Source of the DNA: Deltaproteobacteria bacterium
GTDB lineage: Bacteria; Desulfobacterota; GWC2-55-46
Reading direction: 5' to 3'
NCBI GenBank assembly: GCA_016219015.1
Contig: JACRCL010000012.1
Span: 1-64,000 of the forward strand
Length of the DNA stretch: 64,000 nt
The notes below the pieces were generated by a model, which saw nothing but the letters and a program-made list of their open reading frames with translations, did no database searches and was not told the DNA's origin. Position 1 is the first letter of the stretch; the number at the start of each line of letters is the position of its first letter. This document shows, piece by piece, positions 6,201 through 15,124 of this stretch. The position numbers were made by a program, and so were the translations under genes.

Positions 6201-8381
6201 TGTGGCGCTTTCCTGCTCGCCCTCTTTCGTAAACCTTCTGAGCCTCTCGACCTTTATGACCTTCTTTATCTTCTGCAGGGCCGAGATGATGGATTTCAGG
6301 TGCGTGAGGTCGTTCACCTCCACCTCGAAGGTGCATATCGCCTTGTTGTCCTGGTTAGTCTTTATCTCGGCGCTCGATATGTTCGCGTCAGCCGCCTTTA
6401 TGGCGTTGGTCATCTCCGCGAGCATGCCTTTCTCGTTCCTGCATACGACCTCGATACGGGCGGGCCTTGTCGTCCTGGCCTTCCTGTCCCAGGCGACCTC
6501 TATCCTCCTGTCCGCGTCGATGTTCAGGAGGTTGGAGCAGCCGACCGCGTGTATGGCCACGCCCTGCCCGTGCGTGATGAAGCCTGCTATCTCGTCGCCC
6601 GGCAGCGGGTTGCAGCACCGCGCGAACCTGACCATCACGTCCTCGACGCCTCGCACGATTACCGCGTTCTTCGAGGCCTTGCCGCCGGACTTGAACTTAT
6701 CGAGGACGCGCATGAACGAGAACTTCTGCTTCTGGTCGAGCTTCTCAGGCGGCAGGAGTTTTCCGAGGACCTGGTGAATGGAAATCTTGCCGTACCCCAC
6801 GCTGGCCAGCAGGCCCTCGAGCCCCTGCACGCCGAACTCCTTCGCAATGCGCTCCATCTCACCGGCCTTAAGGACCTTGCCGTACTCGAGGCCGTGCCTT
6901 GCGAACTCCTTGTCGCATATCTCCTTGCCGAGGTCGATGGATTTTTCCCTCTCCTCGGTCTTTATCCACTGCCTGATGCGCGCCTTCGCCTTCGAGCTTA
7001 CCACGAACTTAAGCCAGTCCTTGCTCGGGTGATGGGACTGCGAGGTTATTATCTCCACCACGTCGCCGTTACGGAGCTTGTATCTCAGCGGCACCATCCT
7101 GCCGTTCGCGCGCGCCCCGGCGCAGCGGTTCCCGATGTCCGTGTGTATGGCGAAGGCGAAGTCAACCGGCGTCGCCCCCACGGGGAACTCCTTTACCGCG
7201 CCCTTGGGCGTAAAGACGAAGACCTCCTCCGGGAAGAGGTCGACCTTCAGGGTCTCGATGAACTCGTCAGAGTCCTTCAGGTCCCTCTGCCATTCAAGGA
7301 GCTGCCTCAGCCACGCGAAGGACCTGTCCTCCTTGCTGTCGAAGAGCTTGCCTTCCTTATACTTCCAGTGCGCGGCTATCCCGTACTCGGCGACCTTGTG
7401 CATGTCGTCCGTCCGTATCTGCACCTCCACCCTCACGCCCTCGGGCCCCACGACGGTCGTATGGAGGGACTGGTACAGGTTCATCTTCGGGATGGCTATG
7501 TAGTCCTTGAACCTGCCGGGCACCGGCTTCCACGCGGAATGTATTATCCCGAGGACCCCGTAGCAGTCCTTTACGCTCTTGACGATTATCCTGAGGCCCA
7601 TTATGTCGTAGATGTTCTCGAACTCAACGTCCTGCTCGGCCATCTTCTTGTAGATGCTGTAGAGCTGCTTGGGCCTGCCGGTAACCTCGCCCTCGACGCC
7701 GTGCTCTTTCAACTTCTCCACGACCGACTCGCGGAGGCGCTCGATGTAGTTCTCCCTCGCGTCCCTCACCTTGGCGACCCTGTCCTTCAGCCACCTGTAC
7801 TTCTCGGGGTCGAGGTACATGAAGGCGAGGTCCTCGAGCTCGGTCTTCATCCACCCGATGCCGAGCCTGTTGGCGAGCGGGGCGTAGATGTCGAGCGTTT
7901 CGCGGGCTATCTTTTTTTGTTTTGCCGGGTCGAGCGCGCCGAGCGTCCTCATGTTATGGAGCCTGTCCCCGAGCTTTATCAGTATCACCCTTATGTCCCT
8001 GCCCATGGCAAGGATCATCTTCCTGAAGTTCTCGGCCTCCTGGTCGGCCTTCTTCTCGAAGGTCATGCGGCTCAGTTTAGTAAGGCCGTCCACGAGGTTC
8101 GCTATCTCGGGGCCGAAGACCTCTTCGATCTTCTCTATCGTCGTATGCGTGTCTTCAACGGTATCGTGCAGGAGGCCCGTGGCTATGGACTGGGGGTCCA
8201 TCTTGAGGCCCGTTAATATGTTGGCTACTTCAAGGGGGTGGTTGAGGTAAGGCTCTCCGGACATCCGCGTCTGGCCTTGATGGACGACCCCGGAGAATAC
8301 ATAGGCCTTTTTGATAATTTCAAGGTCGGCGGACGGATTATAGGCGGCTACTTTTTCAAGGATGTCCTCTAATCTGACCAT
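6198..8381 (-). CDS. rel: Bifunctional (p)ppGpp synthetase/hydrolase (Rel/SpoT)
   Basis: A 727-residue stringent-response enzyme that makes and degrades (p)ppGpp. Domains in order: HD hydrolase (about 30-150, with LLHDTVEDT holding the intact H72-D73 pair and RLHNMRTL), synthetase (about 235-350, YDIMGLRIIV, YQSLHTTV), TGS (about 395-455, VFTPKGAVKEFP), a zinc-finger/helical region (VRFARCCNPLPGDEI) and a C-terminal ACT domain. The synthetase carries RFKD (290-293), the RxKD form found in bifunctional enzymes rather than the ExDD of RelA. The stop TGA runs directly into CAGGTTGCGCAAAAACG, part of an R4 repeat. The gene is divergent from PBP1A. Confidence 0.97.
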   Translation of the reverse strand: MVRLEDILEKVAAYNPSADLEIIKKAYVFSGVVHQGQTRMSGEPYLNHPLEVANILTGLKMDPQSIATGLLHDTVEDTHTTIEKIEEVFGPEIANLVDGLTKLSRMTFEKKADQEAENFRKMILAMGRDIRVILIKLGDRLHNMRTLGALDPAKQKKIARETLDIYAPLANRLGIGWMKTELEDLAFMYLDPEKYRWLKDRVAKVRDARENYIERLRESVVEKLKEHGVEGEVTGRPKQLYSIYKKMAEQDVEFENIYDIMGLRIIVKSVKDCYGVLGIIHSAWKPVPGRFKDYIAIPKMNLYQSLHTTVVGPEGVRVEVQIRTDDMHKVAEYGIAAHWKYKEGKLFDSKEDRSFAWLRQLLEWQRDLKDSDEFIETLKVDLFPEEVFVFTPKGAVKEFPVGATPVDFAFAIHTDIGNRCAGARANGRMVPLRYKLRNGDVVEIITSQSHHPSKDWLKFVVSSKAKARIRQWIKTEEREKSIDLGKEICDKEFARHGLEYGKVLKAGEMERIAKEFGVQGLEGLLASVGYGKISIHQVLGKLLPPEKLDQKQKFSFMRVLDKFKSGGKASKNAVIVRGVEDVMVRFARCCNPLPGDEIAGFITHGQGVAIHAVGCSNLLNIDADRRIEVAWDRKARTTRPARIEVVCRNEKGMLAEMTNAIKAADANISSAEIKTNQDNKAICTFEVEVNDLTHLKSIISALQKIKKVIKVERLRRFTKEGEQESAT

Positions 8382-8532
8382 ATCTTAACAATTTAACGCA
8401 AAAGCCTTTATTTTTCAACGGTAAATAGGGGGGGCGGGCGCAAGGCCCCGGCAATACGGCGGGCAGCGTGACCGGGCAGGCACATTGGCCGCCGTTTGCT
8501 TCATGATCCTTTTCGCATTCCATTCTAACCCC

Positions 8533-8643
8533 TTGAATCTCCCCGCAGCAAGCTGCGGGGAATCTTCGACACAAAAGGAAAAAATTTCGATTCGCTCGCT
8601 AAACCCCGCAGTAAGCAGGGGAATGCGCTCGCTGTGCGTGTTC
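8533..8643 (-). repeat. R5 palindromic element
   Basis: Minus-oriented copy with hairpins CCCCGCAGCAAGCTGCGGGG and CCCCGCAGTAAGCAGGGG, the second flanked by CGCTCGCTAAA and GCGCTCGCTGTG. It occupies the middle of the 430-base gap between rel and the PBP1A gene. Confidence 0.85.
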
Positions 8644-8774
8644 AAAACACCCCCTTTTGCCGGCTCGCCTCCCCCTTTCTCCACACCCTGCCAGCCAATG
8701 CCCGCGCCAACGGTTTGCCCAAAAAGTCCATCTCCGGTTTACACCTTAAAAAGCAAGGATTAAAGGGGTTTACC

Positions 8775-8803
8775 TTGCTTTGGTACATTCTTTTTGTTAT
8801 TAT
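8775..8803 (+). promoter_or_regulatory. Putative promoter of the PBP1A gene
   Basis: TTGCTT, 17 bases, TATTAT. The implied start point (about 8810) is within a few bases of the ATG at 8813, and no ribosome binding site is present, so the mRNA may be leaderless. The -10 is good; the -35 is only half matched. Confidence 0.4.
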
Positions 8804-8812
8804 TTTTTATAT

Positions 8813-11191
8813 ATGCGTCTACTCAGGATCTCTCTGGTCTTTCTGGCCTGCCTATTACTGGCGGGCCTTGGTTCGTATTATTATTTTACACGCGGCCTCC
8901 CCTCCCTTGACACGCTGGAGGACTATCACCCGAACCTCGTCACCAGCGTATATTCGAGCGACGGGCGGATAATAGGCGAATTCTTCATCGAAAAAAGGGT
9001 CGTCGTCCCGCTCGACAGGATGCCCCCCTACCTCATAAAGGCGTTCCTCGCGGCCGAGGACACCAAGTTCTTCGAGCACGAGGGCATAAACTACACGAGC
9101 ATCGGGAGGGCGCTTTTAAAGAACGTCATGGCTGGCAAGGTCGTGCAGGGCGGCTCAACCATCACCCAGCAGCTTGCCAAGAGCTTCCTTTCCTCCGAGA
9201 GGTCGATTTCGAGGAAGGTGCGCGAGGCTATCATGGCCTACAGGATAGAAAAGCACCTGAACAAGGACGAGATATTAAACCTCTACCTGAACCAGATATA
9301 CTTCGGCAACGGGGCTTACGGCGTTCAGACCGCGGCCGATACCTACTTCGGCAAGGACGTGAGCGCCCTCGACCTGGCGGAATCCGCGATGCTGGCGGGG
9401 CTGCCGAAGGCGCCGAGCAAGTACTCCCCGCACGCCAACTTCGAGCTTGCCAAAAAGAGGCAGGCCTTCATACTGGGCAGGATGGTGGAGGAGGGCTTCG
9501 TAACCCAGGCAGACGCCCAGAGGGCCGTCAACAAGACCCTTAGGCTAAAGCCCAAGAAGACCGACAGCCTCTGGGTCGGCCCGTACTTCACGGAGCAGGT
9601 GAGGATTTATCTCGAAGAAAAGTACGGGGCCGACGAGCTCTACAAGGGCGGGCTGCAGGTCTACACTACCCTCGACGTGGAGATGCAAAAGGCGGCAAAC
9701 GCGGCCCTGCGGGACGGATTGAAGGAGTATGACAAGCGCAGGGGCTACAGGGGGCCGAAGAAAAGGCTGAAGGACGGCGAGCTCGACGCCTTCAGGGCCG
9801 AGGCCGACAAGGCGCTCGGGGGTGAGCCCCTTAAGGATGGCGATACATACGAGGGCGTGGTCACGGCAATAAACACCAAGACCCTTGCCCTTAGCGTTGA
9901 CGTGGGCAGCAGGCACGGGATAATAAACGCGGCCGACCTCGAGTGGGCGCGCCTCTACAACCCCACAAAGGACACTGACGGCGGCGCGTACGCCGACCTT
10001 AAAAAGGTCTTCCATCCGGGCGACGTGATAGACGTGACTGTAAAGGACGCGCCCGCGGACCCCTCCGCCCTGCTCCCCCTGAAGCTCGACCAGGAGCCGG
10101 AGGCGCAGGCCGCGATAATGGCGATGGAGCCGGAGACCGGCGCCATAAGGGCCATGGCGGGCGGGTACGATTTTTCGAAGACGCAGTTCAACAGGGCCGT
10201 GCAGGCGCTCCGCCAGCCCGGCTCCTCGTTCAAGCCGATAATATATACAGCGGCGATAGACAAGAACTATACGCCCGCCTCGATCGTCATAGACTCCCCG
10301 CTCGTCTTCGAGGAGACGGTTAAAGAGGGGCAGCAGTGGAGGCCGAGGAACTACGACGAGCAGTTCCTGGGCCCCACGACCGTAAGGCAGGGGCTCGCCA
10401 GGTCGAGGAACATAATCACCATAAAGATACTGAAGGACATCGGGATCGAGCGCGCCATAAGCTACGCGAGGTCGCTCGGCATAGTATCCCCTCTCGCGAA
10501 GGACCTGTCGCTGGCCCTTGGCTCATCGGCAGTCACCCTGCAGGAGATGACGACGGCCTTCTCCACCCTTGCCAACATGGGGGTGAGGCCCGAGCCGTTC
10601 TATATAACGAGGATCACGCAAAGGAACGGGAAGGCGCTTGAAGAGGACCAGCCGTTCCTGACCCCGGCCGTAAACCCCCAGACCTCTTACATCATGACGA
10701 GCCTGCTCCAGAGCGTGATTGAGTCGGGCACCGGCATGAGGGCTCGGGCGCTCGGGAGGCCGGCCGCCGGGAAGACCGGCACCACGAACAACCTTAACGA
10801 CGCGTGGTTCATCGGCTACGTGCCGGGGCTTTCCGCGGGCGCGTGGGTAGGCTATGACGACGAAAGGCCGCTCGGCAAGGGCGAGACCGGCGCGAGGGCC
10901 GCGCTCCCGATATGGCTCAAATTCATGCAGCAGTCGCTCGCCGGCACGCCGGTACGGAACTTTACCGCCCCTGAGGGGCTTGAGTTCGCTCGGATAGACC
11001 CTGAGACGGGACTCCTTGCCGGGCCCTCGACCGCGGAGCCGGTCTTCGAGGTCTTCAAGACAGGGACCGCCCCTACCGAGAGGTCGAGCGCCACGGCTGG
11101 AAGGTCGCAGTCGACCGATTTCTTCATGATAGACACCGATTCAAAACCGGCCCAGCCTAAAAAGCCGGACTTAAACGAGTTCATGGACTGA
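8813..11191 (+). CDS. mrcA: Penicillin-binding protein 1A (bifunctional glycosyltransferase/transpeptidase)
   Basis: A 792-residue class A PBP that polymerises and cross-links peptidoglycan in the periplasm, anchored by one N-terminal membrane segment (about 5-25). The GT51 domain shows FLAAEDTKFFEHEG (catalytic Glu82), GGSTITQQLAK and LNQIYFGNGAYGVQ. An OB-like insert (YEGVVTAINTKTLALSVD) precedes the transpeptidase, with PGSSFKPI (active-site Ser), SRN and KTGTTNN. ATG at 8813 is chosen because the in-frame TTG at 8780 lies within the likely promoter. moaA starts 12 bases after the stop, an unusual partner that is probably just co-transcribed. Confidence 0.95.
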   Translation: MRLLRISLVFLACLLLAGLGSYYYFTRGLPSLDTLEDYHPNLVTSVYSSDGRIIGEFFIEKRVVVPLDRMPPYLIKAFLAAEDTKFFEHEGINYTSIGRALLKNVMAGKVVQGGSTITQQLAKSFLSSERSISRKVREAIMAYRIEKHLNKDEILNLYLNQIYFGNGAYGVQTAADTYFGKDVSALDLAESAMLAGLPKAPSKYSPHANFELAKKRQAFILGRMVEEGFVTQADAQRAVNKTLRLKPKKTDSLWVGPYFTEQVRIYLEEKYGADELYKGGLQVYTTLDVEMQKAANAALRDGLKEYDKRRGYRGPKKRLKDGELDAFRAEADKALGGEPLKDGDTYEGVVTAINTKTLALSVDVGSRHGIINAADLEWARLYNPTKDTDGGAYADLKKVFHPGDVIDVTVKDAPADPSALLPLKLDQEPEAQAAIMAMEPETGAIRAMAGGYDFSKTQFNRAVQALRQPGSSFKPIIYTAAIDKNYTPASIVIDSPLVFEETVKEGQQWRPRNYDEQFLGPTTVRQGLARSRNIITIKILKDIGIERAISYARSLGIVSPLAKDLSLALGSSAVTLQEMTTAFSTLANMGVRPEPFYITRITQRNGKALEEDQPFLTPAVNPQTSYIMTSLLQSVIESGTGMRARALGRPAAGKTGTTNNLNDAWFIGYVPGLSAGAWVGYDDERPLGKGETGARAALPIWLKFMQQSLAGTPVRNFTAPEGLEFARIDPETGLLAGPSTAEPVFEVFKTGTAPTERSSATAGRSQSTDFFMIDTDSKPAQPKKPDLNEFMD

Positions 11192-11203
11192 AGGGGCATC
11201 GAG

Positions 11204-12196
11204 ATGGAAAAGCTCATCGACGCGTACGAGCGTAAGATCGATTACCTGAGGATATCCGTTACCGACAGGTGCAACTTAAGGTGCGTCTACTGCATGCCGC
11301 CCGAGGGCATCGAGCTTATCGAGTCCAAGGACATACTCCGCTACGAGGAGTTCCTGAGGATAGTAAGGATAGCCGCCGACCACGGAGTGACCAAGGTGCG
11401 TGTAACCGGCGGGGAGCCCCTTGTAAGGAAGGGCATAATCGAGTTCCTGGCGGAGCTCGCCTCGATAAAGGGCATAGACGACTTGAGCCTTACGACGAAC
11501 GGAGTCCTGCTGAAGGAATACGCGCAGAGGCTCAAGGAAGCGGGCTTGAGGCGCGTGAACGTCAGCCTCGACTCCCTTAAACGGGACAGGTTCCTCAAGA
11601 TGACTCGGGGCGACAACCTCCAGCAGGTGCTCGACGGGCTCGAGGAGGCCGAGAGGGTGGGCCTAACCCCTGTAAAGATAAACATGGTCGTCATAAAGGG
11701 ATTTAACGACGACGAGGTGCTCGAGTTCGCGATGATGTCGAAGGTCAAGCCCTACCATGTCCGCTACATAGAGTACATGCCCTTCAATACCCAGGAGGGC
11801 TGGCAGAGGGACAAATGCATCACGGCCAGGGAGCTTAAAGAGATGATAGAGAAGGTCGAGCCGCTCTTCCCTGTCACGGACGCCTCGGGCGGCGCGGGCA
11901 CGGCAAGGAGGTACAGGTTCAAGGACGCCCCCGGAGAGGTCGGCTTCATAAGCCCGGTCTCGGAGCACTTCTGCGGGTCGTGCAACAGGCTCCGCCTTAC
12001 GTCGGACGGCAAGTTAAGGACCTGCCTCTTCTCCGACAACGAAATAGACATAAGAAAGGCGCTCAGGGACGGCTCAAGCGACGACGCCGTAGAGGCCCTC
12101 CTTTTCAGGGCCGTAAAAGAGAAGCCCCAGGGCCATCAGATAAACGAGAACATATTCAAGAAGTGCAGCAGGACGATGAGCCTGATAGGGGGATAG
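11204..12196 (+). CDS. moaA: GTP 3',8-cyclase (molybdenum cofactor synthesis)
   Basis: A 330-residue radical-SAM enzyme that, with MoaC, turns GTP into cyclic pyranopterin monophosphate. The N-terminal [4Fe-4S] motif is CNLRCVYC (CxxxCxxC, in RISVTDRCNLRCVYCMPPEG). RVTGGEPLVR and LTTNGVLL follow, then the C-terminal cluster CGSCNRLRLTSDGKLRTCLF. The chain ends in the Gly-Gly pair needed for activity. No other Mo-cofactor gene lies in the window. The gene shares a transcript with PBP1A. Downstream are an R3 repeat, the R6 palindrome and an R1 repeat. Confidence 0.97.
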   Translation: MEKLIDAYERKIDYLRISVTDRCNLRCVYCMPPEGIELIESKDILRYEEFLRIVRIAADHGVTKVRVTGGEPLVRKGIIEFLAELASIKGIDDLSLTTNGVLLKEYAQRLKEAGLRRVNVSLDSLKRDRFLKMTRGDNLQQVLDGLEEAERVGLTPVKINMVVIKGFNDDEVLEFAMMSKVKPYHVRYIEYMPFNTQEGWQRDKCITARELKEMIEKVEPLFPVTDASGGAGTARRYRFKDAPGEVGFISPVSEHFCGSCNRLRLTSDGKLRTCLFSDNEIDIRKALRDGSSDDAVEALLFRAVKEKPQGHQINENIFKKCSRTMSLIGG

Positions 12197-12210
12197 GATA
12201 CCTCCCGAAT

Positions 12211-12330
12211 GTCATTCTGAGCGAGTGAGCCGTAGCCCTGAGCGAAGCGAAGGGGAAGAATCTCGGATTAAACAAATCTGCAAGTCAAGTTACGAGATTC
12301 TTCGGTCGCTTCGCTCCCTCAGAATGACAG
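12211..12330. repeat. R3 palindromic element
   Basis: GTCATTCTGAGCGAGTGAGCC at one end and CCCTCAGAATGAC at the other, nearly identical to the copy at 3734-3847 outside the central loop. It begins 14 bases after the moaA stop. Confidence 0.85.
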
Positions 12331-12343
12331 GAAAAATCAATAG

Positions 12344-12368
12344 GGGTTCAGGTTGCAAACCTGAACCC
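12344..12368. repeat. R6 25-bp palindrome
   Basis: GGGTTCAGGTT-gca-AACCTGAACCC. The exact reverse complement is present at 57336-57360, so the two sites carry the same 25-mer on opposite strands. Confidence 0.75.
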
Positions 12369-12397
12369 GCATAAAGCACAAAGGCCGTTTTTCAAAA

Positions 12398-12540
12398 GGC
12401 TACTTCTAAAAATTAGGAATTTTTTCTGAAAGTCAAGGAAGGGCGGAAATAAAAAGCGGAGCATATATGGTAATATGTGAGCATTTTTATTTTCGGCCTG
12501 ACGCAGAGGTCAGGAAAAAGAACAATTTTTAGAGGCAGCC
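12398..12540 (+). repeat. R1 long-hairpin element
   Basis: Left end GGCTACTTCTAAAAATT, right end AATTTTTAGAGGCAGCC, with paired inner arms AAATAAAAAGCGGAGCATAT and ATATGTGAGCATTTTTATTT. The last base is the first base of the DUF4105 gene's stop codon read from the other strand. With the R3 and R6 copies it fills the 343-base gap after moaA. Confidence 0.9.
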
Positions 12541-14456
12541 TAAAAATACCTGTTCCACGCAAAATTGATCTCACTCGAATAAAACCCGTCGAACCTCTCT
12601 CTTTTCAGGTTCAGGTTCAAGGCGTTGTTGCCGTTGATGGAGAATATCTGGTTCGCCTCTATCGCGTAGACGCTGTGCCTGTCGCCGAGCCAGTAGTCCT
12701 CGGCCCGAGCCTGCGCCTGCGTCTTCCAGCTCCCCGTGACCTGCTTTAAAAACCCCGCCGTAAGCACGCCCCCGAGGGAATAGCCCTTTTCAAGGCCCCC
12801 GCCTGCCTTTAGCGCGGGCTCCGCGAAAATGTAGAAGAGCCCGCCTCTGTTGAAGCTTATACCGGGGCCGCCGCTCACTTTGAATACTGTCCTGTGCTCC
12901 CTCCTCAAAAACTCTTCCCTGAAGACACCGGCGCCCGCCTTCCACGATACGGGTTTAAAGAACCTGCCGACTTCCGAGATGGAGGTTATCTCAAGCACCG
13001 TTAACCTTTCGAGAGAAAGCTTCCGCTCGGTGAAATTGTACCGGAGCTCGGTATCGAGGAAAGATATCGCCGCCCCCTGCAGATAACCGGCGTCAGGGTC
13101 CATGAGGGCGTGGTTCGCGGGGCGTATCCCAAGGCTTGAATAAGACGCCCCCCTCTTCACCCCTGCCCCGGCAAACAGCCTCGAAGGGCCGTGTCCCCTG
13201 TCGGGCGACGCCGGGCGGGGGATATCGTAGCCTCCGGACTTGCCGAGCGTAGACCTTGCCGAGAGTATCTTTATATACCTTTTGAGGTAAACCTCCCGCT
13301 CAAGCTTCTTCTTCGAATAAAGGTACTGAATATACTCGACCGAAAGGTCGAGGGTCTTTATCTTCTCGGCCCTGTCCATCACGGGGCCTTTAAGGGCCTC
13401 TTCGGGGTCTTTGGAGCCTTCGGCTATCTCCTTCGCAAGCGTCTGGCTGCCCGGAGCAGTGATCGACTCGATATACCCTATCCTCGTGGCCCTCGAAGGC
13501 CTGTAGAAAGGCTCCCCTGAGCCGAGCCCCGCGTCTTCGACGGCCGTTATGGTATCCATAGGTATGACCCACGGGGGGAGGACGCCGGCAATGTCCAGGC
13601 CCGGCCTTCCGGCCTCTAACACCAGCGCGAGGTTATACGAGCAGTTCTCGTCGAAGAAATAATAATACGAGTAGATGTCCTTAAGCTCCCATATATGCTC
13701 GACTATCCTCCTGACTTCTTCCTTGGTGAAGTTGAGCCTGTACTCCCACATGTCCCTTTTCTCGATGTCGCTGTATTCCTTTATCTTCTCGTAATACGGC
13801 AGTATCGTGAAATATCCCTTGTAGTACCCGAAGATGCCCTTGAACGCGAAGGCGATCCCGTTAGTCTCGTCCGTAAAGGCCGAGTAATTCACGGCGTATG
13901 AAAGGAGCTTGCTCTCGGTGCCGGAGTCTATCCGCAGCAGGGTATGGCCGAACATGGAGGCGGGGCTGTTCATGTGGGCCACGGGGAAGATTAAAACCGA
14001 TGATTCGGGTTTTATCGCGTTGATGTACTCCTTAAAGCCGCCGCAGTCAAACGACGGCAGGAGCGACTCGTCGATATTTAGCTCTTTTTTGAGCCAGCTG
14101 AAGCGCGCCACGAACCTGCACCGGGGGTGGAGGCCGTTTTTTTCCCCGGTCATGAAAAAGGCCCGGATGGTGGCCTCCATCTCCTTTTGCGGGTCGTCCT
14201 TGCCTTCGTCCGAGAGGAAAAAGACCGGGTCGTCTATTACGCTGTGAAAGCCGCGGGCGAGCGAGGGCCTGTAATGGACGAGCGCGCGCCACTCCTGCCG
14301 CTCGAAGAGCCTGCGGGATGAGGCTTCCCGCACGAGCCTGTCCACGTAGGGCTCGTCTTCCGCGCGGACAAACGGCGGAAACAGGAAATAGATGGTTAAA
14401 AAAAGAAGCCATGCGGCGGCGATCCCGCTGCATGGCCTCTTTAAGACCCGGGTCAT
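12540..14456 (-). CDS. DUF4105 protein with probable C-terminal outer-membrane barrel
   Basis: A 638-residue exported protein with a signal peptide (about 12-32, ending VRA). The N-terminal half is the DUF4105 domain, named Lnb N-terminal periplasmic domain in Pfam as I recall it and linked to lipoprotein N-acylation. It has HMNSPASMFGHTLLRID (His171) and DENCSYNL (Cys272), a plausible catalytic pair of a papain-like fold. From about residue 400 alternating aromatic/polar strands and the terminal NFAWNRYF suggest a beta-barrel (inference). It follows the DUF3015 gene by 9 bases in one operon. Its stop codon lies at the edge of an R1 repeat. Enzyme activity is not proven by sequence. Confidence 0.8.
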   Translation of the reverse strand: MTRVLKRPCSGIAAAWLLFLTIYFLFPPFVRAEDEPYVDRLVREASSRRLFERQEWRALVHYRPSLARGFHSVIDDPVFFLSDEGKDDPQKEMEATIRAFFMTGEKNGLHPRCRFVARFSWLKKELNIDESLLPSFDCGGFKEYINAIKPESSVLIFPVAHMNSPASMFGHTLLRIDSGTESKLLSYAVNYSAFTDETNGIAFAFKGIFGYYKGYFTILPYYEKIKEYSDIEKRDMWEYRLNFTKEEVRRIVEHIWELKDIYSYYYFFDENCSYNLALVLEAGRPGLDIAGVLPPWVIPMDTITAVEDAGLGSGEPFYRPSRATRIGYIESITAPGSQTLAKEIAEGSKDPEEALKGPVMDRAEKIKTLDLSVEYIQYLYSKKKLEREVYLKRYIKILSARSTLGKSGGYDIPRPASPDRGHGPSRLFAGAGVKRGASYSSLGIRPANHALMDPDAGYLQGAAISFLDTELRYNFTERKLSLERLTVLEITSISEVGRFFKPVSWKAGAGVFREEFLRREHRTVFKVSGGPGISFNRGGLFYIFAEPALKAGGGLEKGYSLGGVLTAGFLKQVTGSWKTQAQARAEDYWLGDRHSVYAIEANQIFSINGNNALNLNLKRERFDGFYSSEINFAWNRYF

Positions 14457-14465
14457 AAATTAGTT

Positions 14466-14954
14466 TTAGTTGCTTTTTATATCGGTTATGCTGTCTATGA
14501 CGTCCGCCGACTGTACATCGGTTGACGAATATATCTTGCTGAAGTTGGTCTGGAGCGAGGCATAGAACTCAGGCTTTTTCTCCTGCGGCACGGAAAGAAG
14601 CTCGGCCAGGGTGTCGAGCGACTCGCCCCTGCCCATGGCTATGTCCTGCGCGAGAGAGTCCATGTTGTCCGCGACGAACTTGTTGAGCCTTTCGTTCGTC
14701 ACGACCCTCGTAGGCGCCTTGCAGTTCGAGGTGCCCGATGTGATGCCGAAGGTCTGGTTGCCGAGCAGCACGTTCAGGAACGTCATTGCGAGCTGGCCGA
14801 TAAGCATGTCGTTCCCCTTTTCGCCTATGAGCATCGCTCCGAGGCCGCAGCCTGTATTTTCCTGCGCCGGGCTAACGGCGGACGAGGTCGCGGGCAGCGC
14901 AAACGTGCCGGCGAAAAAGGCGAGGGAGAGTCCTGCGATAACGAGTCTTTTCAT
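14466..14954 (-). CDS. DUF3015 family exported protein
   Basis: A 162-residue secreted protein with a clear signal peptide (LVIAGLSLAFFAGTFALPATSSA). The mature part carries TGCGLGAMLIGEKGND, the repeat-like TFLNVLLGNQTFGITSGTSNC and ERLNKFVADNMDSLAQDIAMGRGESLDTLAELL, features of DUF3015. Two cysteines could form a disulphide in the periplasm. Function is unknown. It leads a two-gene operon with the DUF4105 gene, and I recall these families occurring next to each other in other proteobacteria. It has a near-consensus promoter and an AGGAGGTG ribosome binding site, so expression is probably high. Confidence 0.85.
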   Translation of the reverse strand: MKRLVIAGLSLAFFAGTFALPATSSAVSPAQENTGCGLGAMLIGEKGNDMLIGQLAMTFLNVLLGNQTFGITSGTSNCKAPTRVVTNERLNKFVADNMDSLAQDIAMGRGESLDTLAELLSVPQEKKPEFYASLQTNFSKIYSSTDVQSADVIDSITDIKSN

Positions 14955-14978
14955 TCAGCACCTCCTGAGTTTTTTTCA

Positions 14979-15007
14979 ATAATAGCTACAAAAGCCCCGA
15001 TTGTCAA
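14979..15007 (-). promoter_or_regulatory. Strong sigma-70-type promoter of the DUF3015-DUF4105 operon
   Basis: TTGACA (perfect -35), 17-base spacer, TATTAT (5 of 6), read on the minus strand, with an AGGAGG ribosome binding site downstream. Confidence 0.75.
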
Positions 15008-15124
15008 CCAACCTTTTAAAAATATTCTACTGCTATAAATTTTCTTTACAGCCACGGTTTTAATAAGAGGAGAAATAAGTGAAAATATCACCTCTTATCT
15101 TGCTTTATTGTCGAGTATTAAGCC

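Noticed and set aside
6186..8216. Very long open frame (676 codons) antisense to the Rel gene
   Set aside because: GC-rich antisense frames are commonly open. The residues are dominated by Leu, Val, Arg and Tyr with no domain, while the opposite strand encodes a complete Rel protein.
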